A DNA stretch of 64,000 nt from Mycobacterium sp. URHD0025 (GTDB taxonomy: Bacteria; Actinomycetota; Actinomycetes; Mycobacteriales; Mycobacteriaceae): the NCBI RefSeq assembly GCF_000426065.1, contig NZ_KE384491.1:124001-188000 (forward strand), in the 5' to 3' direction. Shown here piece after piece: positions 50,293-58,662 of this stretch. The translations under genes and the position numbers were made by a program. Position 1 is the first letter of the stretch; each line of letters starts with the position of its first letter. The notes below the pieces were generated by a model. The model ran no database searches and had not been told where the DNA came from. It saw only the letters and a program-made list of their open reading frames with translations.

Positions 50293-51350
50293 GCGCTCCC
50301 CTTGGCCGCCGAGACTCGCGCTGCCTCACGCAAATCGCCGCGCGGTGCCACCCCGGCGCGCAGGCCCGCGACCTTCATCGCGATATGGTCCGCGATGGTG
50401 ATCGGCTCGTAGCCGGGCACACCGTCGGCGAGAGCGCCGGGCAGAGGTTCGACCACGGCATCGTGGTTGCCGTCGAAGAAGAACGCTGCCGAACGACGCC
50501 GCTGAATGCGGCCGTTGCGTATCGGCGGGTCTACCCGGTGGACCGTCGACATCCAGCGGTCATTGGTCCACCGCGCCATCGCGTCACCCAGATTGATCAA
50601 CAACGCGCCGTCCGCTGGCGCGACGTCATGCCACACTCCGTCGCGTCCCAGAACCTGCAGACCCGGAACCTGGTCGGCCCACAGCACGGTGAGGATGCCG
50701 AAGTCAGAATGGGCACCCATCCCGGTGAGCTCACCGCTGATCTCGATGTCGCCCTCGGGCAGCGCGAAGTTGTTCATCTTCAGCACCTCGATGGAATGGT
50801 CGGTCATCGAGTCGAAGTAACCAGGTACCAAGCCGAGTGCGTCGGTGAATGCCCGCAGCATGATTCGGGCCAAGTGTTGCGCCGCGGTGAAGTACCGTTC
50901 GACACCTGCCCGAAAGTCCGGCGCTCCGATGGGCCAGTTGTTGTGAGCGTAGCCGTTTTCCGGCAATCCCAGCTCCGGGAACCAGGACGCCTCGGTACCC
51001 ACCGTGAAGGCCTCGTAGTAGTCCTTCATCTCATTCGCATTCGCTATTCCCAGGCTCATGCTCAGCGATTCGCTCTTGGGTGGGGAGTAGCCGCGATTCG
51101 CCGCCGGCTCACGGCGATACTGGGACTTGTCCGCCAGCGGAAGCGCGAAGAACTCGTCGAGCGCTGCGGCAAGCCCATCCAGCACATGCCCGTCGATACC
51201 GTGGCCGACGATCTGCATGAATCCGGGTTCACAGCAGGCAGCGTCGAGATCGCGCGCCACCCGGGCGCAGTCGACGTCGGATCGTGCGTCACCGCCGCGC
51301 ACATACGGCGCGACATCGATAACCGGAACATTGAACACCGGTGTGCTCAT
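50289..51350 (-). CDS. isopenicillin-N-synthase-like Fe(II)/2-oxoglutarate oxygenase (first copy)
   Basis: A 353-residue IPNS-like dioxygenase. The DIOX_N part (about 6-120) contains VPVIDVAPYV, CEPGFMQIVGHG and ANRGYSPPKSES. The iron ligands are His214 and Asp216 (GAHSDFGILTVL) and His271 (STVHRV). Arg285/Arg286 and Ser287 are placed for the 2-oxoglutarate carboxylate. It is soluble. It lies 47 bases after the permease and overlaps the GntR gene by four. Family members hydroxylate or demethylate small molecules, including nucleobases in fungi; the substrate here is unknown. Confidence 0.87.
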   Translation of the reverse strand: MSTPVFNVPVIDVAPYVRGGDARSDVDCARVARDLDAACCEPGFMQIVGHGIDGHVLDGLAAALDEFFALPLADKSQYRREPAANRGYSPPKSESLSMSLGIANANEMKDYYEAFTVGTEASWFPELGLPENGYAHNNWPIGAPDFRAGVERYFTAAQHLARIMLRAFTDALGLVPGYFDSMTDHSIEVLKMNNFALPEGDIEISGELTGMGAHSDFGILTVLWADQVPGLQVLGRDGVWHDVAPADGALLINLGDAMARWTNDRWMSTVHRVDPPIRNGRIQRRRSAAFFFDGNHDAVVEPLPGALADGVPGYEPITIADHIAMKVAGLRAGVAPRGDLREAARVSAAKGSA

Positions 51351-51397
51351 CTACGAATTCTCCCTTCGGTATTGCCGGATGCTGTTCGCGCAAGCGC

Positions 51398-52285
51398 TCA
51401 TCGGTTCCGCCGCCCGGACTCATGCCAACTCCCGACCGCCGCCAGCGTGACGACGCGCATGGCGCCGAAGACGAGCACGCCGAACAGCGATGCGAGCACG
51501 ATCGCGGCAATGAGGTCATCGGACTGCAGCCGGCCGCGATAAACGTCGAGCAAAGTGCCGATGCCCGCCTGGCCCTTGGCGAAGAACATGTCACCGATGA
51601 TCGCTCCGACCACGACGAGCCCGGCGGCCGTGGTGATGCCCGTCAGAATGGACGGAAGGGCCGATCGCAGCTCAAGTTTGACCAGTCTGTCCCATCGCGA
51701 TGCGCCCGACAGCGTGAACAGTTCCTGCATTCCGCGGTCCACCGAACGGAGGCCGAAATGTGTGTTGGTGATGATCGGGAACACCGCGATCAACACACAT
51801 ACCAGTGTGCGAGCTGCCATGCCGTAGCCGAACCACAGCCCGATCAGCGGCACGATGGCCAGGATCGGAATCACCTGGATCACAACCGCGTACGGATAGA
51901 CGGTGCGTTCGATCCATCGTGCTTGGCTCATCAGCACTCCGGTGCCGACACCGACCACCACCGCGACCAGGAAGCCGACCAGTGTCACCTGTGCCGTCAC
52001 CGACAGCGCAGCGAGCATCGGGCGCAGATGGTTCCAATCCATCAGTGAGTTGCGCAGCACGTCAGCCGGCGGTGGCAGCAGAAACCGTCGTTGTGGTGGC
52101 AGCACCCAATAACTGACCGCCGACCACAAACCCAGAGCGATCCCCAACGACAGCAGCGGGTATCCCACCACGCCCGCAAAATGGCCGGCGCGCGCGCTCT
52201 TGCGTCTGACTGTTGTTGTCGCCGAGGTCTGTCCGTGTACTCCGCGCCGCGGCACCGCCCCAACTGTCATACCCGCCGTGGTCAT
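51398..52285 (-). CDS. ABC transporter permease (SsuC/ThiX/TauC type)
   Basis: A 295-residue inner-membrane permease of the nitrate/sulfonate/thiamine-precursor class. It has about six helices (first at about 40-60), then the family EAA loop TLSGASRWDRLVKLELRSALPSI cut across about 205-227 and GITTAAGLVVVGAIIGDMFFA. The N-terminal 35 residues are Thr/Arg-rich and cytoplasmic. The ATG at 52285 overlaps the ATPase stop by four bases, preferred over the ORF's upstream codon. One permease plus one ATPase and a lipoprotein fits a homodimeric importer. Confidence 0.9.
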   Translation of the reverse strand: MTTAGMTVGAVPRRGVHGQTSATTTVRRKSARAGHFAGVVGYPLLSLGIALGLWSAVSYWVLPPQRRFLLPPPADVLRNSLMDWNHLRPMLAALSVTAQVTLVGFLVAVVVGVGTGVLMSQARWIERTVYPYAVVIQVIPILAIVPLIGLWFGYGMAARTLVCVLIAVFPIITNTHFGLRSVDRGMQELFTLSGASRWDRLVKLELRSALPSILTGITTAAGLVVVGAIIGDMFFAKGQAGIGTLLDVYRGRLQSDDLIAAIVLASLFGVLVFGAMRVVTLAAVGSWHESGRRNR

Positions 52286-53064
52286 GACATGCACCCGTGC
52301 AGGGTCGCCGAAACCTCTGCGACGTAGTCGGTGAACCTGGCATCGAAACGAAGATCCGGAGTGCGCGGGTAGCGGAAATCCACATCCGCGATGCGGGCGA
52401 TGCGGCCGGGCCGAGGCGTCATCACCACCACGCGATTGGCCAGGTACACCGCTTCTGACACCGAGTGAGTGACCAACACAGCGGTGAAGCCGCGTTCGGT
52501 ATAGAGCCGCTGCAACTCGACTTGCATGTCCAATCGTGTCATCTCATCGAGTGCGCCGAACGGCTCGTCGAGCAGCATCACTTCCGGAGAGAGCGTGAGA
52601 GCGCGCGCCAACGATGCCCGCATCTTCATGCCACCGGACAGGGCATTCGGCAGCTGATCGGCGAACTGCGCCAACCCCACTGCGGAAATCGCTTCGGCCG
52701 CACGCTGTTTGGTCTGAGCCTTGCTCATGTCGCCGAGTTCGGCGCACAACTCGACGTTTGCCCGCACCGTACGCCAGGGCAACAGCGTCGGCTCCTGGAA
52801 GATGAAACCCACCGAGTCGGTGTCCAGGACGACCGAACCGGACGTCGGCGGTTCGAGACCGGCCGCCATCCGCAAGAGCGTCGACTTACCGCAACCCGAC
52901 GGTCCGACCACTGCGACGAAATCACCCTTCTCGACCCCGAGGTCGACGTGTTCGACCGCCACCGTGCCGTTCGCGAAGGACTTGACGACCTCGTCGAACA
53001 CGATGCGGGGGTTCTCAGTCAGCCGGCGCGGATTCCCATCGCGCATGCGATCGGCCAGGTCCAT
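52282..53064 (-). CDS. ABC transporter ATPase (SsuB/ThiZ/TauB type)
   Basis: A 260-residue ATPase. Walker A is VGPSGCGKSTLLRM (about 57-70), the Q-loop FIFQEPTLLPWRTV, the signature NALSGGMKMRASLARALTL, Walker B VMLLDEPFGALDEM and the switch His in VTHSVSEAVYLA. It energises the adjacent permease on the cytoplasmic face. ATG 53064 is chosen: it has GGGAG just upstream and leaves the repeated sequences near 53.09 kb in the promoter. An in-frame ATG at 53121 would extend over them. Confidence 0.9.
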   Translation of the reverse strand: MDLADRMRDGNPRRLTENPRIVFDEVVKSFANGTVAVEHVDLGVEKGDFVAVVGPSGCGKSTLLRMAAGLEPPTSGSVVLDTDSVGFIFQEPTLLPWRTVRANVELCAELGDMSKAQTKQRAAEAISAVGLAQFADQLPNALSGGMKMRASLARALTLSPEVMLLDEPFGALDEMTRLDMQVELQRLYTERGFTAVLVTHSVSEAVYLANRVVVMTPRPGRIARIADVDFRYPRTPDLRFDARFTDYVAEVSATLHGCMS

Positions 53065-53085
53065 CGGCACTCCCAAACGTCTCGG

Positions 53086-53271
53086 TGCATGTAACAGGGG
53101 TTGGCTGTCGCGATTCAGCATCGATTACATGTATGACGTGGTGATTGCCCTCGGTTACAGGAACGTAAGCAACTCCGCCAAACTACCTCGATTCCAGGTC
53201 ATTTCGATTCCGATTCGGCGATCTGGAGACAGGTAACAGGAACGTAATCGACGAGACGACTGCATGTAATC
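53086..53271. repeat. repeat-dense divergent promoter region of the oxygenase/ABC cluster
   Basis: Two 16-base direct repeats, GGTTACAGGAACGTAA (53153-53168) and GGTAACAGGAACGTAA (53232-53247), differ at one base. A partial third copy, GTAACAGG, is at 53091-53098. An inverted pair, GATTACATGTA (53123-53133) and TGCATGTAATC (53261-53271), flanks them, and TGCATGTAAC is repeated at 53087-53096. All lie between the ATPase and lipoprotein starts. They are good candidate sites for the cluster's GntR regulator. Confidence 0.7.
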
Positions 53272-53341
53272 ACGGCCAGTGAACCTGGCCGGCACATCGT
53301 CGCTACATCCCAGACCACTCAACCAGTCAGCAAGGAGAACC

Positions 53342-54553
53342 GTGCAGTTCCCCCATCTCTCGCAGTCCCCCGGGTCCTCAATCTCATTGCTTCGCAGTCT
53401 CTGCACGGCCGCCGTCGCCGCCACCGCTCTGGTCCTGTCGGGCTGTGCGTACGGATCACCAGAAGCCGACCAGGCCACATCGCTCGACCCCGCGCCCGAG
53501 AACCAGAGCCTGGCCGACGTGTGCCCCCACGACGTCGGAATTCAACTGCAGTGGCAGCCGCAGTCCGATATGGGTGCCCTCTTCGCGATGCTCGGATCCG
53601 GGTATCACGTTGACACGTCTGCGAAATCGGTCACCGGTCCGCTGGTCGCAGGCGGCAAAGACACCGGCGTGAAACTCACGTTGAAGTCGGGTGGCCCCGC
53701 GATAGGCTTCCAGTCGGTCACCTCACAGCTCTACGTGGACGACTCATCGATGCTCGGCGTCGTGCACGGCGATCAACTGGTCGCGGCGGCCGCCAAACAG
53801 CCGATGGTTGGCGTGACGCCTCTGTTGAAGTACAGCCCGGCAATTCTCATGTGGGATCCGAACAGCCATCCGGATTGGCGGACAGTCACCGACATCGGCA
53901 AGTCCGACGCCACGGTCGTGGTGTCGAAGGACCAGATTTTTCCACAGTGGATGGTCGGTAAAGGCCTGCTGAAGGCCGACCAGATCGACACCAATTACGA
54001 CGGCGCACCGTCGCGGTTCGTCGGCGACCCGCAGATCGCGCAGCAGGGCTTCGCCAACTCCGAGCCCTTCACCTATCAACACGACACCCCGGCGTGGAAC
54101 AAACCGGTGTCCTACGGCCTGATAAAGGATGCGGGTTACGACATCTACGCATCCAACATGGTGGTGCGGGCGGACAAGGTGGACCAGCTGGCACCATGTC
54201 TGGAGAAGCTGGTACCGATCATCCAGCGGGCTGGTGTCGACTATGCCGCCTCCCCCGAACGAGTCAACGACACGATCGTCGACATCGTCGAGCAGGACAG
54301 TACATACTCGCCGTACACGAAGGCCGAGGCCGACTACAGCGCCACATTGCTCTCCCAGAAGGGCCTGTTCGCCAACGAGGATCACGGTTCACTGGCCGGC
54401 ACATTCGGGGTCTATGACGAGACTCGGACCCAGCGCAATCTCGACGACCTTCGTACGGTGCTGGCAGAGACCGGCAATCGGGTGCCGCCGGCCACGACGA
54501 ACGAGCAACTCTTCACCAACCGATTCGTCGACCCATCCATCAAGATCTCCTGA
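53342..54553 (+). CDS. ABC transporter substrate-binding lipoprotein (NMT1/SsuA/ThiY type)
   Basis: A 403-residue lipoprotein. The signal ends at lipobox VLSGC (Cys35). The mature part resembles NMT1/ThiY/SsuA binding proteins: VGIQLQWQPQSDMGALFAM (strand 1), KLTLKSGGPAIGFQSV, then PAILMWDPNSHPDWRTVTDI and QGFANSEPFTYQHD near the hinge. It should deliver a small organic substrate, such as a pyrimidine, aryl or sulfonate compound, to the divergent permease/ATPase. The GTG at 53342 follows AAGGAG. The second oxygenase gene is 28 bases downstream. Confidence 0.87.
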   Translation: MQFPHLSQSPGSSISLLRSLCTAAVAATALVLSGCAYGSPEADQATSLDPAPENQSLADVCPHDVGIQLQWQPQSDMGALFAMLGSGYHVDTSAKSVTGPLVAGGKDTGVKLTLKSGGPAIGFQSVTSQLYVDDSSMLGVVHGDQLVAAAAKQPMVGVTPLLKYSPAILMWDPNSHPDWRTVTDIGKSDATVVVSKDQIFPQWMVGKGLLKADQIDTNYDGAPSRFVGDPQIAQQGFANSEPFTYQHDTPAWNKPVSYGLIKDAGYDIYASNMVVRADKVDQLAPCLEKLVPIIQRAGVDYAASPERVNDTIVDIVEQDSTYSPYTKAEADYSATLLSQKGLFANEDHGSLAGTFGVYDETRTQRNLDDLRTVLAETGNRVPPATTNEQLFTNRFVDPSIKIS

Positions 54554-54581
54554 CCCTGCCGATCGATTCGAAAGAGAAAGC

Positions 54582-55550
54582 ATGACCTACGATCTGACCG
54601 AACTGAACCGCGAACGCCGGATGGGCCACGTGGGCACCGAACGCGACCGCGAGATACGCCGCATCTCACTGGCCGGACTGGGCTCACGCCGGGCCCAGGT
54701 TGCCGACGAGCTCTGGTCGGCCGCAACCGATATCGGCTTCTTCCAGATTGTCGACCACGGCATCGACATCGATGCAGTGCGGCGCGTGTTCGATGCGGCG
54801 GAGGCCTTCTTCGCGCTCCCGGCGGAGGTCAAGTCGCGCCGGCCCAAGCGGTTCAACTCAGGCTGGGAGAGCCTGACTCAGATCCGGCCCTCGGTCGGCA
54901 CCCCCGACCAGAAGGAGTCCTATCAGATCACCCTCTCGGACATGGACGGGCTGTGGCCGACCGAGGACGAGTTGGCCGGATTTCGGTCGACCATGCTGGA
55001 TTTCGAGCATCGGTGCTGGACGGTGGCGATGGATCTGCTGTCGTTGTTCGCCGACAAGCTCGGTTTCGACCGCGACTTCTTCACCCGGGCACACGACCCT
55101 GCGTCCGCTACCTACCAGAGCACTCTGCGGTTATTGCACTACTTCCCACTACCCGCCGACGCCGACCTGACCGGAATGTGGCGAGCCGGAGCACATACCG
55201 ACTTCGACTGCCTCACCTTGCTGTTCCAGCGCAACGGGCAGGGCGGATTGCAGGTCTGCCCGGGCAAGGAGCAAGAAGCGCAGCAATGGACGTCGATCGA
55301 GCCCTCCGACGAGGCGATCACATGCAACATCGGCGACATGCTGATGCGTTGGAGCGACGACCTGTTGCCATCGAACTTTCATCGGGTGCGAAGCCCGAGG
55401 CCCGATGAGCACCGGGGGGCGCGTTACAGCATCGCCTTCTTCGCGCAAGCCAACAGCGAAACCACGATCTCAGGACCGCGCCGCAAGTATCCGGATATAA
55501 GCGCGAAAGAGTATCTGCAGCAACGTATCTCTGCGAATTTCGCGGGCTGA
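54582..55550 (+). CDS. isopenicillin-N-synthase-like Fe(II)/2-oxoglutarate oxygenase (second copy)
   Basis: A 322-residue IPNS-like dioxygenase, only distantly like the first copy at 50.3-51.3 kb. The N-terminal DIOX_N part has ATDIGFFQIVDHGID and AEAFFALPAEVKS. The iron ligands are His205 and Asp207 (GAHTDFDCLTLLF) and His267 (SNFHRVRSPR). Arg281 and Ser283 (ARYSIAFF) suit 2-oxoglutarate. The ATG at 54582 follows AAAGAGAAAG. It forms a two-gene unit with the binding lipoprotein and ends one base before the purine operon's last stop, tail to tail. Confidence 0.87.
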   Translation: MTYDLTELNRERRMGHVGTERDREIRRISLAGLGSRRAQVADELWSAATDIGFFQIVDHGIDIDAVRRVFDAAEAFFALPAEVKSRRPKRFNSGWESLTQIRPSVGTPDQKESYQITLSDMDGLWPTEDELAGFRSTMLDFEHRCWTVAMDLLSLFADKLGFDRDFFTRAHDPASATYQSTLRLLHYFPLPADADLTGMWRAGAHTDFDCLTLLFQRNGQGGLQVCPGKEQEAQQWTSIEPSDEAITCNIGDMLMRWSDDLLPSNFHRVRSPRPDEHRGARYSIAFFAQANSETTISGPRRKYPDISAKEYLQQRISANFAG

Positions 55551-55551
55551 C

Positions 55552-56907
55552 TCACCCGGCTCGCCCGCGCAACACCCGGGCAGCATGCCGGGCCTCGCGT
55601 GCCAGGACGGTGACGTCGGCGGTCTGCAACTGACCGTCGACGACCACCGGCTCACCTCCCACCAGCAAAAGACGCACCGGTGCGGCAGGCCCGAACACCA
55701 ACGCGCACACCGGGTCATCGATGTCGGCGTGGCCGAGCCCGTCGAGCTGCCACAGCGCGATATCGGCCACCTTGCCGACCTCCAGGGACCCCAGCTCTTG
55801 AGCGCGCCCCAGGCAACGGGCTCCACCCATGGTGGCCATCTGCAGCACCTGGCGCGCGGTCAGGGCGCGGGGCCCGCGCCGAAACCTCGCCGCCAGCATC
55901 GCCTCCCGCAGTTCGGTGGCCAGCCCACCGTTCTCGTTCGACGCGACACCGTCGACACCCAGACCGACCGGAACCCCTGCGGTCAGCAGTTCGGGGATCG
56001 CCGCGATACCCGAGCCCAGCCGCCCGTTGGAACTCGGGCAGTGCGCCACTCCCGTCGACGTGGCGGCGAGCTTGCCGATGTCACCGGCGTCCAAGTGGAC
56101 GCAGTGCGCCAGCCACACGTCGTCACCCAGCCACCCGAGCGAGTCGACGTAGTCGACCGGCCGCATGCCGAAGTGCTGCCGGCAGTAGTCGTCCTCGTCG
56201 GCGGTCTCCGCCAGGTGGGTGTGCAGCCGTACCCCGAGCTCACGGGCAAGCAGGGCGGACTGCCGCATCAACTCCGCGGTCACCGAGAACGGTGAGCACG
56301 GCGCCAATGCGATCCGCAACATCGAACCGAAACCGGGATCGTGATATCTGCTGACCGCATCCTGACAGGACGCGAGAATTGTGTCGATGTCCTCTACCAC
56401 GTGATCGGGTGGCAGACCGCCCGACGACGCACCGAGGTCCATAGAGCCCCGAGTGGGGTGAAACCGGAGGCCGACGCGCTGTGCCGCAGCTATTTCCGCG
56501 CCCAGCATGTCTCCCCCGCCCCGCGGGAAGACGTAGTGATGGTCCATCGTCGTCGTGCAGCCGGTCAGCGCCAGCATGCCCAGCGCCGCACTGGCGGCGG
56601 CGAACTCGAGTTCGGCGTCCAGCCGGCCCCACACAGGGTATAGCTCGGTCAGCCACTCGAACAGCGTGCCGTCCTGGGCATAGCCGCGGGTGATCCACTG
56701 GTAGAGGTGGTGATGGGTGTTGACCAGACCCGGCGTTGCGAGGCACCCCGCTGCGTCGACGGTTTCGGCACCAGGAAGGTCGGGCGCCGCACCCTCGCCG
56801 ACCGCCGTGATGATCCCGTTCTCGACGACGATATGGCCGTCTCGATACTCGCGGTCGGCGGCATCGACCGTCGCGATAGCGGCTCCCTCGACAACCAGCG
56901 CCGGCAT
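55552..56907 (-). CDS. 8-oxoguanine deaminase (AtzB/TrzN-like amidohydrolase)
   Basis: A 451-residue zinc amidohydrolase. Metal ligands are His65-67 region (LVNTHHHLYQWITRGYAQDG), LHTHLAETADE, LAHCVHLDA and VDGVASNENG. The N-terminus and the TLFEWLTELYPVWGRLD run are typical of 8-oxoguanine deaminases, which turn 8-oxoguanine into urate. The context strongly supports this: urate oxidase is 3 bases upstream in the same operon. Guanine or hydroxyatrazine deaminase activity is the alternative. It is the last gene of the purine operon. Confidence 0.85.
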   Translation of the reverse strand: MPALVVEGAAIATVDAADREYRDGHIVVENGIITAVGEGAAPDLPGAETVDAAGCLATPGLVNTHHHLYQWITRGYAQDGTLFEWLTELYPVWGRLDAELEFAAASAALGMLALTGCTTTMDHHYVFPRGGGDMLGAEIAAAQRVGLRFHPTRGSMDLGASSGGLPPDHVVEDIDTILASCQDAVSRYHDPGFGSMLRIALAPCSPFSVTAELMRQSALLARELGVRLHTHLAETADEDDYCRQHFGMRPVDYVDSLGWLGDDVWLAHCVHLDAGDIGKLAATSTGVAHCPSSNGRLGSGIAAIPELLTAGVPVGLGVDGVASNENGGLATELREAMLAARFRRGPRALTARQVLQMATMGGARCLGRAQELGSLEVGKVADIALWQLDGLGHADIDDPVCALVFGPAAPVRLLLVGGEPVVVDGQLQTADVTVLAREARHAARVLRGRAG

Positions 56908-56910
56908 CCG

Positions 56911-57813
56911 TCAGCCCAACCAGCCCTGCTGCAGGTCCCATGCGGATCCGGCAGGCGGCGCGTCGTCGCGGGTGACGGTGGCCTGGATCAGTCCGTAGGG
57001 ACGGTCGTCGGCGTTGAACACCTCGTTGTTGTTCTCCAGGCCGAACGGCGCCAGGTCGTAGACGAAATGGTGCTTGTTGGGCGCCGACAGCCGGACCTCG
57101 GTGAGCACCGGATAGTGCTCGAGCACGGCTTTGCCCATCTCGTAGAGCGTCTGCTGTAAAGCCCGCGAATGCACCACGGCGAATCGCTTCACCAACAGTG
57201 CCTTGACGCCCGCGTACACCTCGTTCCACGGGATTCCCGTGGTGGCGGTAAACCGCCACTGCGCCACCAACGAGGTGGCCATCACCCGGTCGTGCGTGGG
57301 TTCGAGCAGCGTGTACTCGTCGCTGAGGAAGCCGGCGAACTCCGAGCCCGTGGACTTCAGCAGCACCAGATCCTTCAATCCACCGATCACCCACTCGCCC
57401 GCGCCGTCCACGGTGACGGCGGCGGTGCGCACCTCCTGCCCGCTGCGCACCCAAGTGTGGTCGTGCTCTGCACCATCGACAACCGCACGCTCCCAGGCGT
57501 ATTCGTCGATCTCGATGCGCGCCGCCTGTACCGGGACAACGTCGGCGACGAAGTGCCGGGCCAACGCCAGTCCGTACTCCTCGATCGCGGTCAGTCCCTT
57601 TTCTTTGGCGTACGCGTAGGCGGTTTGTTTCTGGGTGTCGGTGGGAAGCACGGCCGACTGGTCACCGATGAGATGGGCGTCGCTGAAATCGCCTCGTAAA
57701 CAGGTAGATACGTTGACATCGCGAATCTCGTGACGCGGAGAATCGCGGTAGATTCGCACCACCCGGTTCTCAGCCTTGCCGTACTGGTGTTTGCCCAGAA
57801 TGATGTCGGACAC
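56911..57813 (-). CDS. uox: urate oxidase (cofactor-free uricase)
   Basis: A 300-residue uricase oxidising urate to 5-hydroxyisourate. It keeps the catalytic triad region: Lys13 in YGKAENRVVRI, the Thr in VLPTDTQKQTAYAYAKE and the His in APNKHHFVYDL. The two T-fold halves are standard. It sits 4 bases after the hydroxyisourate hydrolase gene. It is the peroxide-producing step of the operon; no catalase gene is in the window. Confidence 0.95.
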   Translation of the reverse strand: MSDIILGKHQYGKAENRVVRIYRDSPRHEIRDVNVSTCLRGDFSDAHLIGDQSAVLPTDTQKQTAYAYAKEKGLTAIEEYGLALARHFVADVVPVQAARIEIDEYAWERAVVDGAEHDHTWVRSGQEVRTAAVTVDGAGEWVIGGLKDLVLLKSTGSEFAGFLSDEYTLLEPTHDRVMATSLVAQWRFTATTGIPWNEVYAGVKALLVKRFAVVHSRALQQTLYEMGKAVLEHYPVLTEVRLSAPNKHHFVYDLAPFGLENNNEVFNADDRPYGLIQATVTRDDAPPAGSAWDLQQGWLG

Positions 57814-57817
57814 GTCT

Positions 57818-58153
57818 TCAACTCCCTCGGTACGTCGAATAGGCGTATGGCGACAGCAGCAAGGGCACGTGGTATCTGGCTGTGGTGTCGCCGGTTTCGG
57901 TTACCTCGAAGGCGATGACGACCTCGGGGTAGAACGCGGTGAGCCCCTTCTCCGCGAAATACCCCGCCGTGTCGAAACGCAGTCTGTAGACCCCTGCCAT
58001 CTCGCCGGCGAAGAGCTCGCCGACCCTCCCGTCGGCGTCGGTGTTCGCATCAGCGAGCACGACACCGGCGGCATCGGCCAGCGACACCGGCAACCCAGCG
58101 GCCGGACGCCCGCTGACCGCGTCCAGCACATGCGTGCTGACGTGCGTCATCAC
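57818..58153 (-). CDS. uraH: 5-hydroxyisourate hydrolase (transthyretin-like)
   Basis: A 111-residue transthyretin-like hydrolase converting 5-hydroxyisourate to OHCU. The N-terminal HVSTHVLDAVSGRPA and the C-terminal PYAYSTYRGS carry the family's catalytic His, Arg and Tyr-Arg-Gly-Ser tail. A GTG at 58153 overlaps the decarboxylase stop by four bases; ATG at 58150 is the alternative. It is followed by uox with a 4-base gap. Confidence 0.95.
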   Translation of the reverse strand: MMTHVSTHVLDAVSGRPAAGLPVSLADAAGVVLADANTDADGRVGELFAGEMAGVYRLRFDTAGYFAEKGLTAFYPEVVIAFEVTETGDTTARYHVPLLLSPYAYSTYRGS

Positions 58154-58662
58154 TCCTCCTCACGTTCGGCCAGCAATCGCTGCAACCGCAATCTGTTTAT
58201 CTTCGCGAGTTCGTTGCGCATCACCCGCCGCTCGGTCTCCGGATCGTTGTCCAGCCGCTCGGTGAGAATGTCCAGCAGCTCACCGGCCGATCGTCCGCTG
58301 GCGCACACCAGATACACGTAACCGAACCTGTCTTCGTAAGCATGGTTTTTCGCGGCGAGTTCGGCACGCACATCATCACCGGCAGTCGTCATGCCGGCCT
58401 GCTCTCGTGCCGACGATGCGTTATCCACTCGTCCGCCGATGCGCGGATGGCCGTCCAGGGCCGCGTCGATCTCGGTGTCGGGCAACTCGGCGAGGACCCG
58501 GTCGGCACGGTCCAGCACTGCCTCGGTGTCGCGGAACGGCCCACCCGCCAGTACCCGGCGGGCCCAGATCGGCGACGAGCACACCTCGAACAGCATGTGC
58601 ATGCGCTGCCGTTCAGACAGCCGGTTGAACTCCGCCAGTCCGAATGCGGTGGGATTGGGCAT
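58150..58662 (-). CDS. uraD: OHCU decarboxylase (UraD)
   Basis: A 170-residue 2-oxo-4-hydroxy-4-carboxy-5-ureidoimidazoline decarboxylase making S-allantoin. The catalytic His72 is in GHPRIGGRV, the Glu-Gln pair in SSAREQAGM, and the ring-binding run is NHAYEDRFGYVYLVCASGRSA. The start at 58662 overlaps the permease-fusion stop by one base (TAATG). This copy is intact, unlike the domain fused to the permease immediately upstream. Confidence 0.94.
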   Translation of the reverse strand: MPNPTAFGLAEFNRLSERQRMHMLFEVCSSPIWARRVLAGGPFRDTEAVLDRADRVLAELPDTEIDAALDGHPRIGGRVDNASSAREQAGMTTAGDDVRAELAAKNHAYEDRFGYVYLVCASGRSAGELLDILTERLDNDPETERRVMRNELAKINRLRLQRLLAEREEE

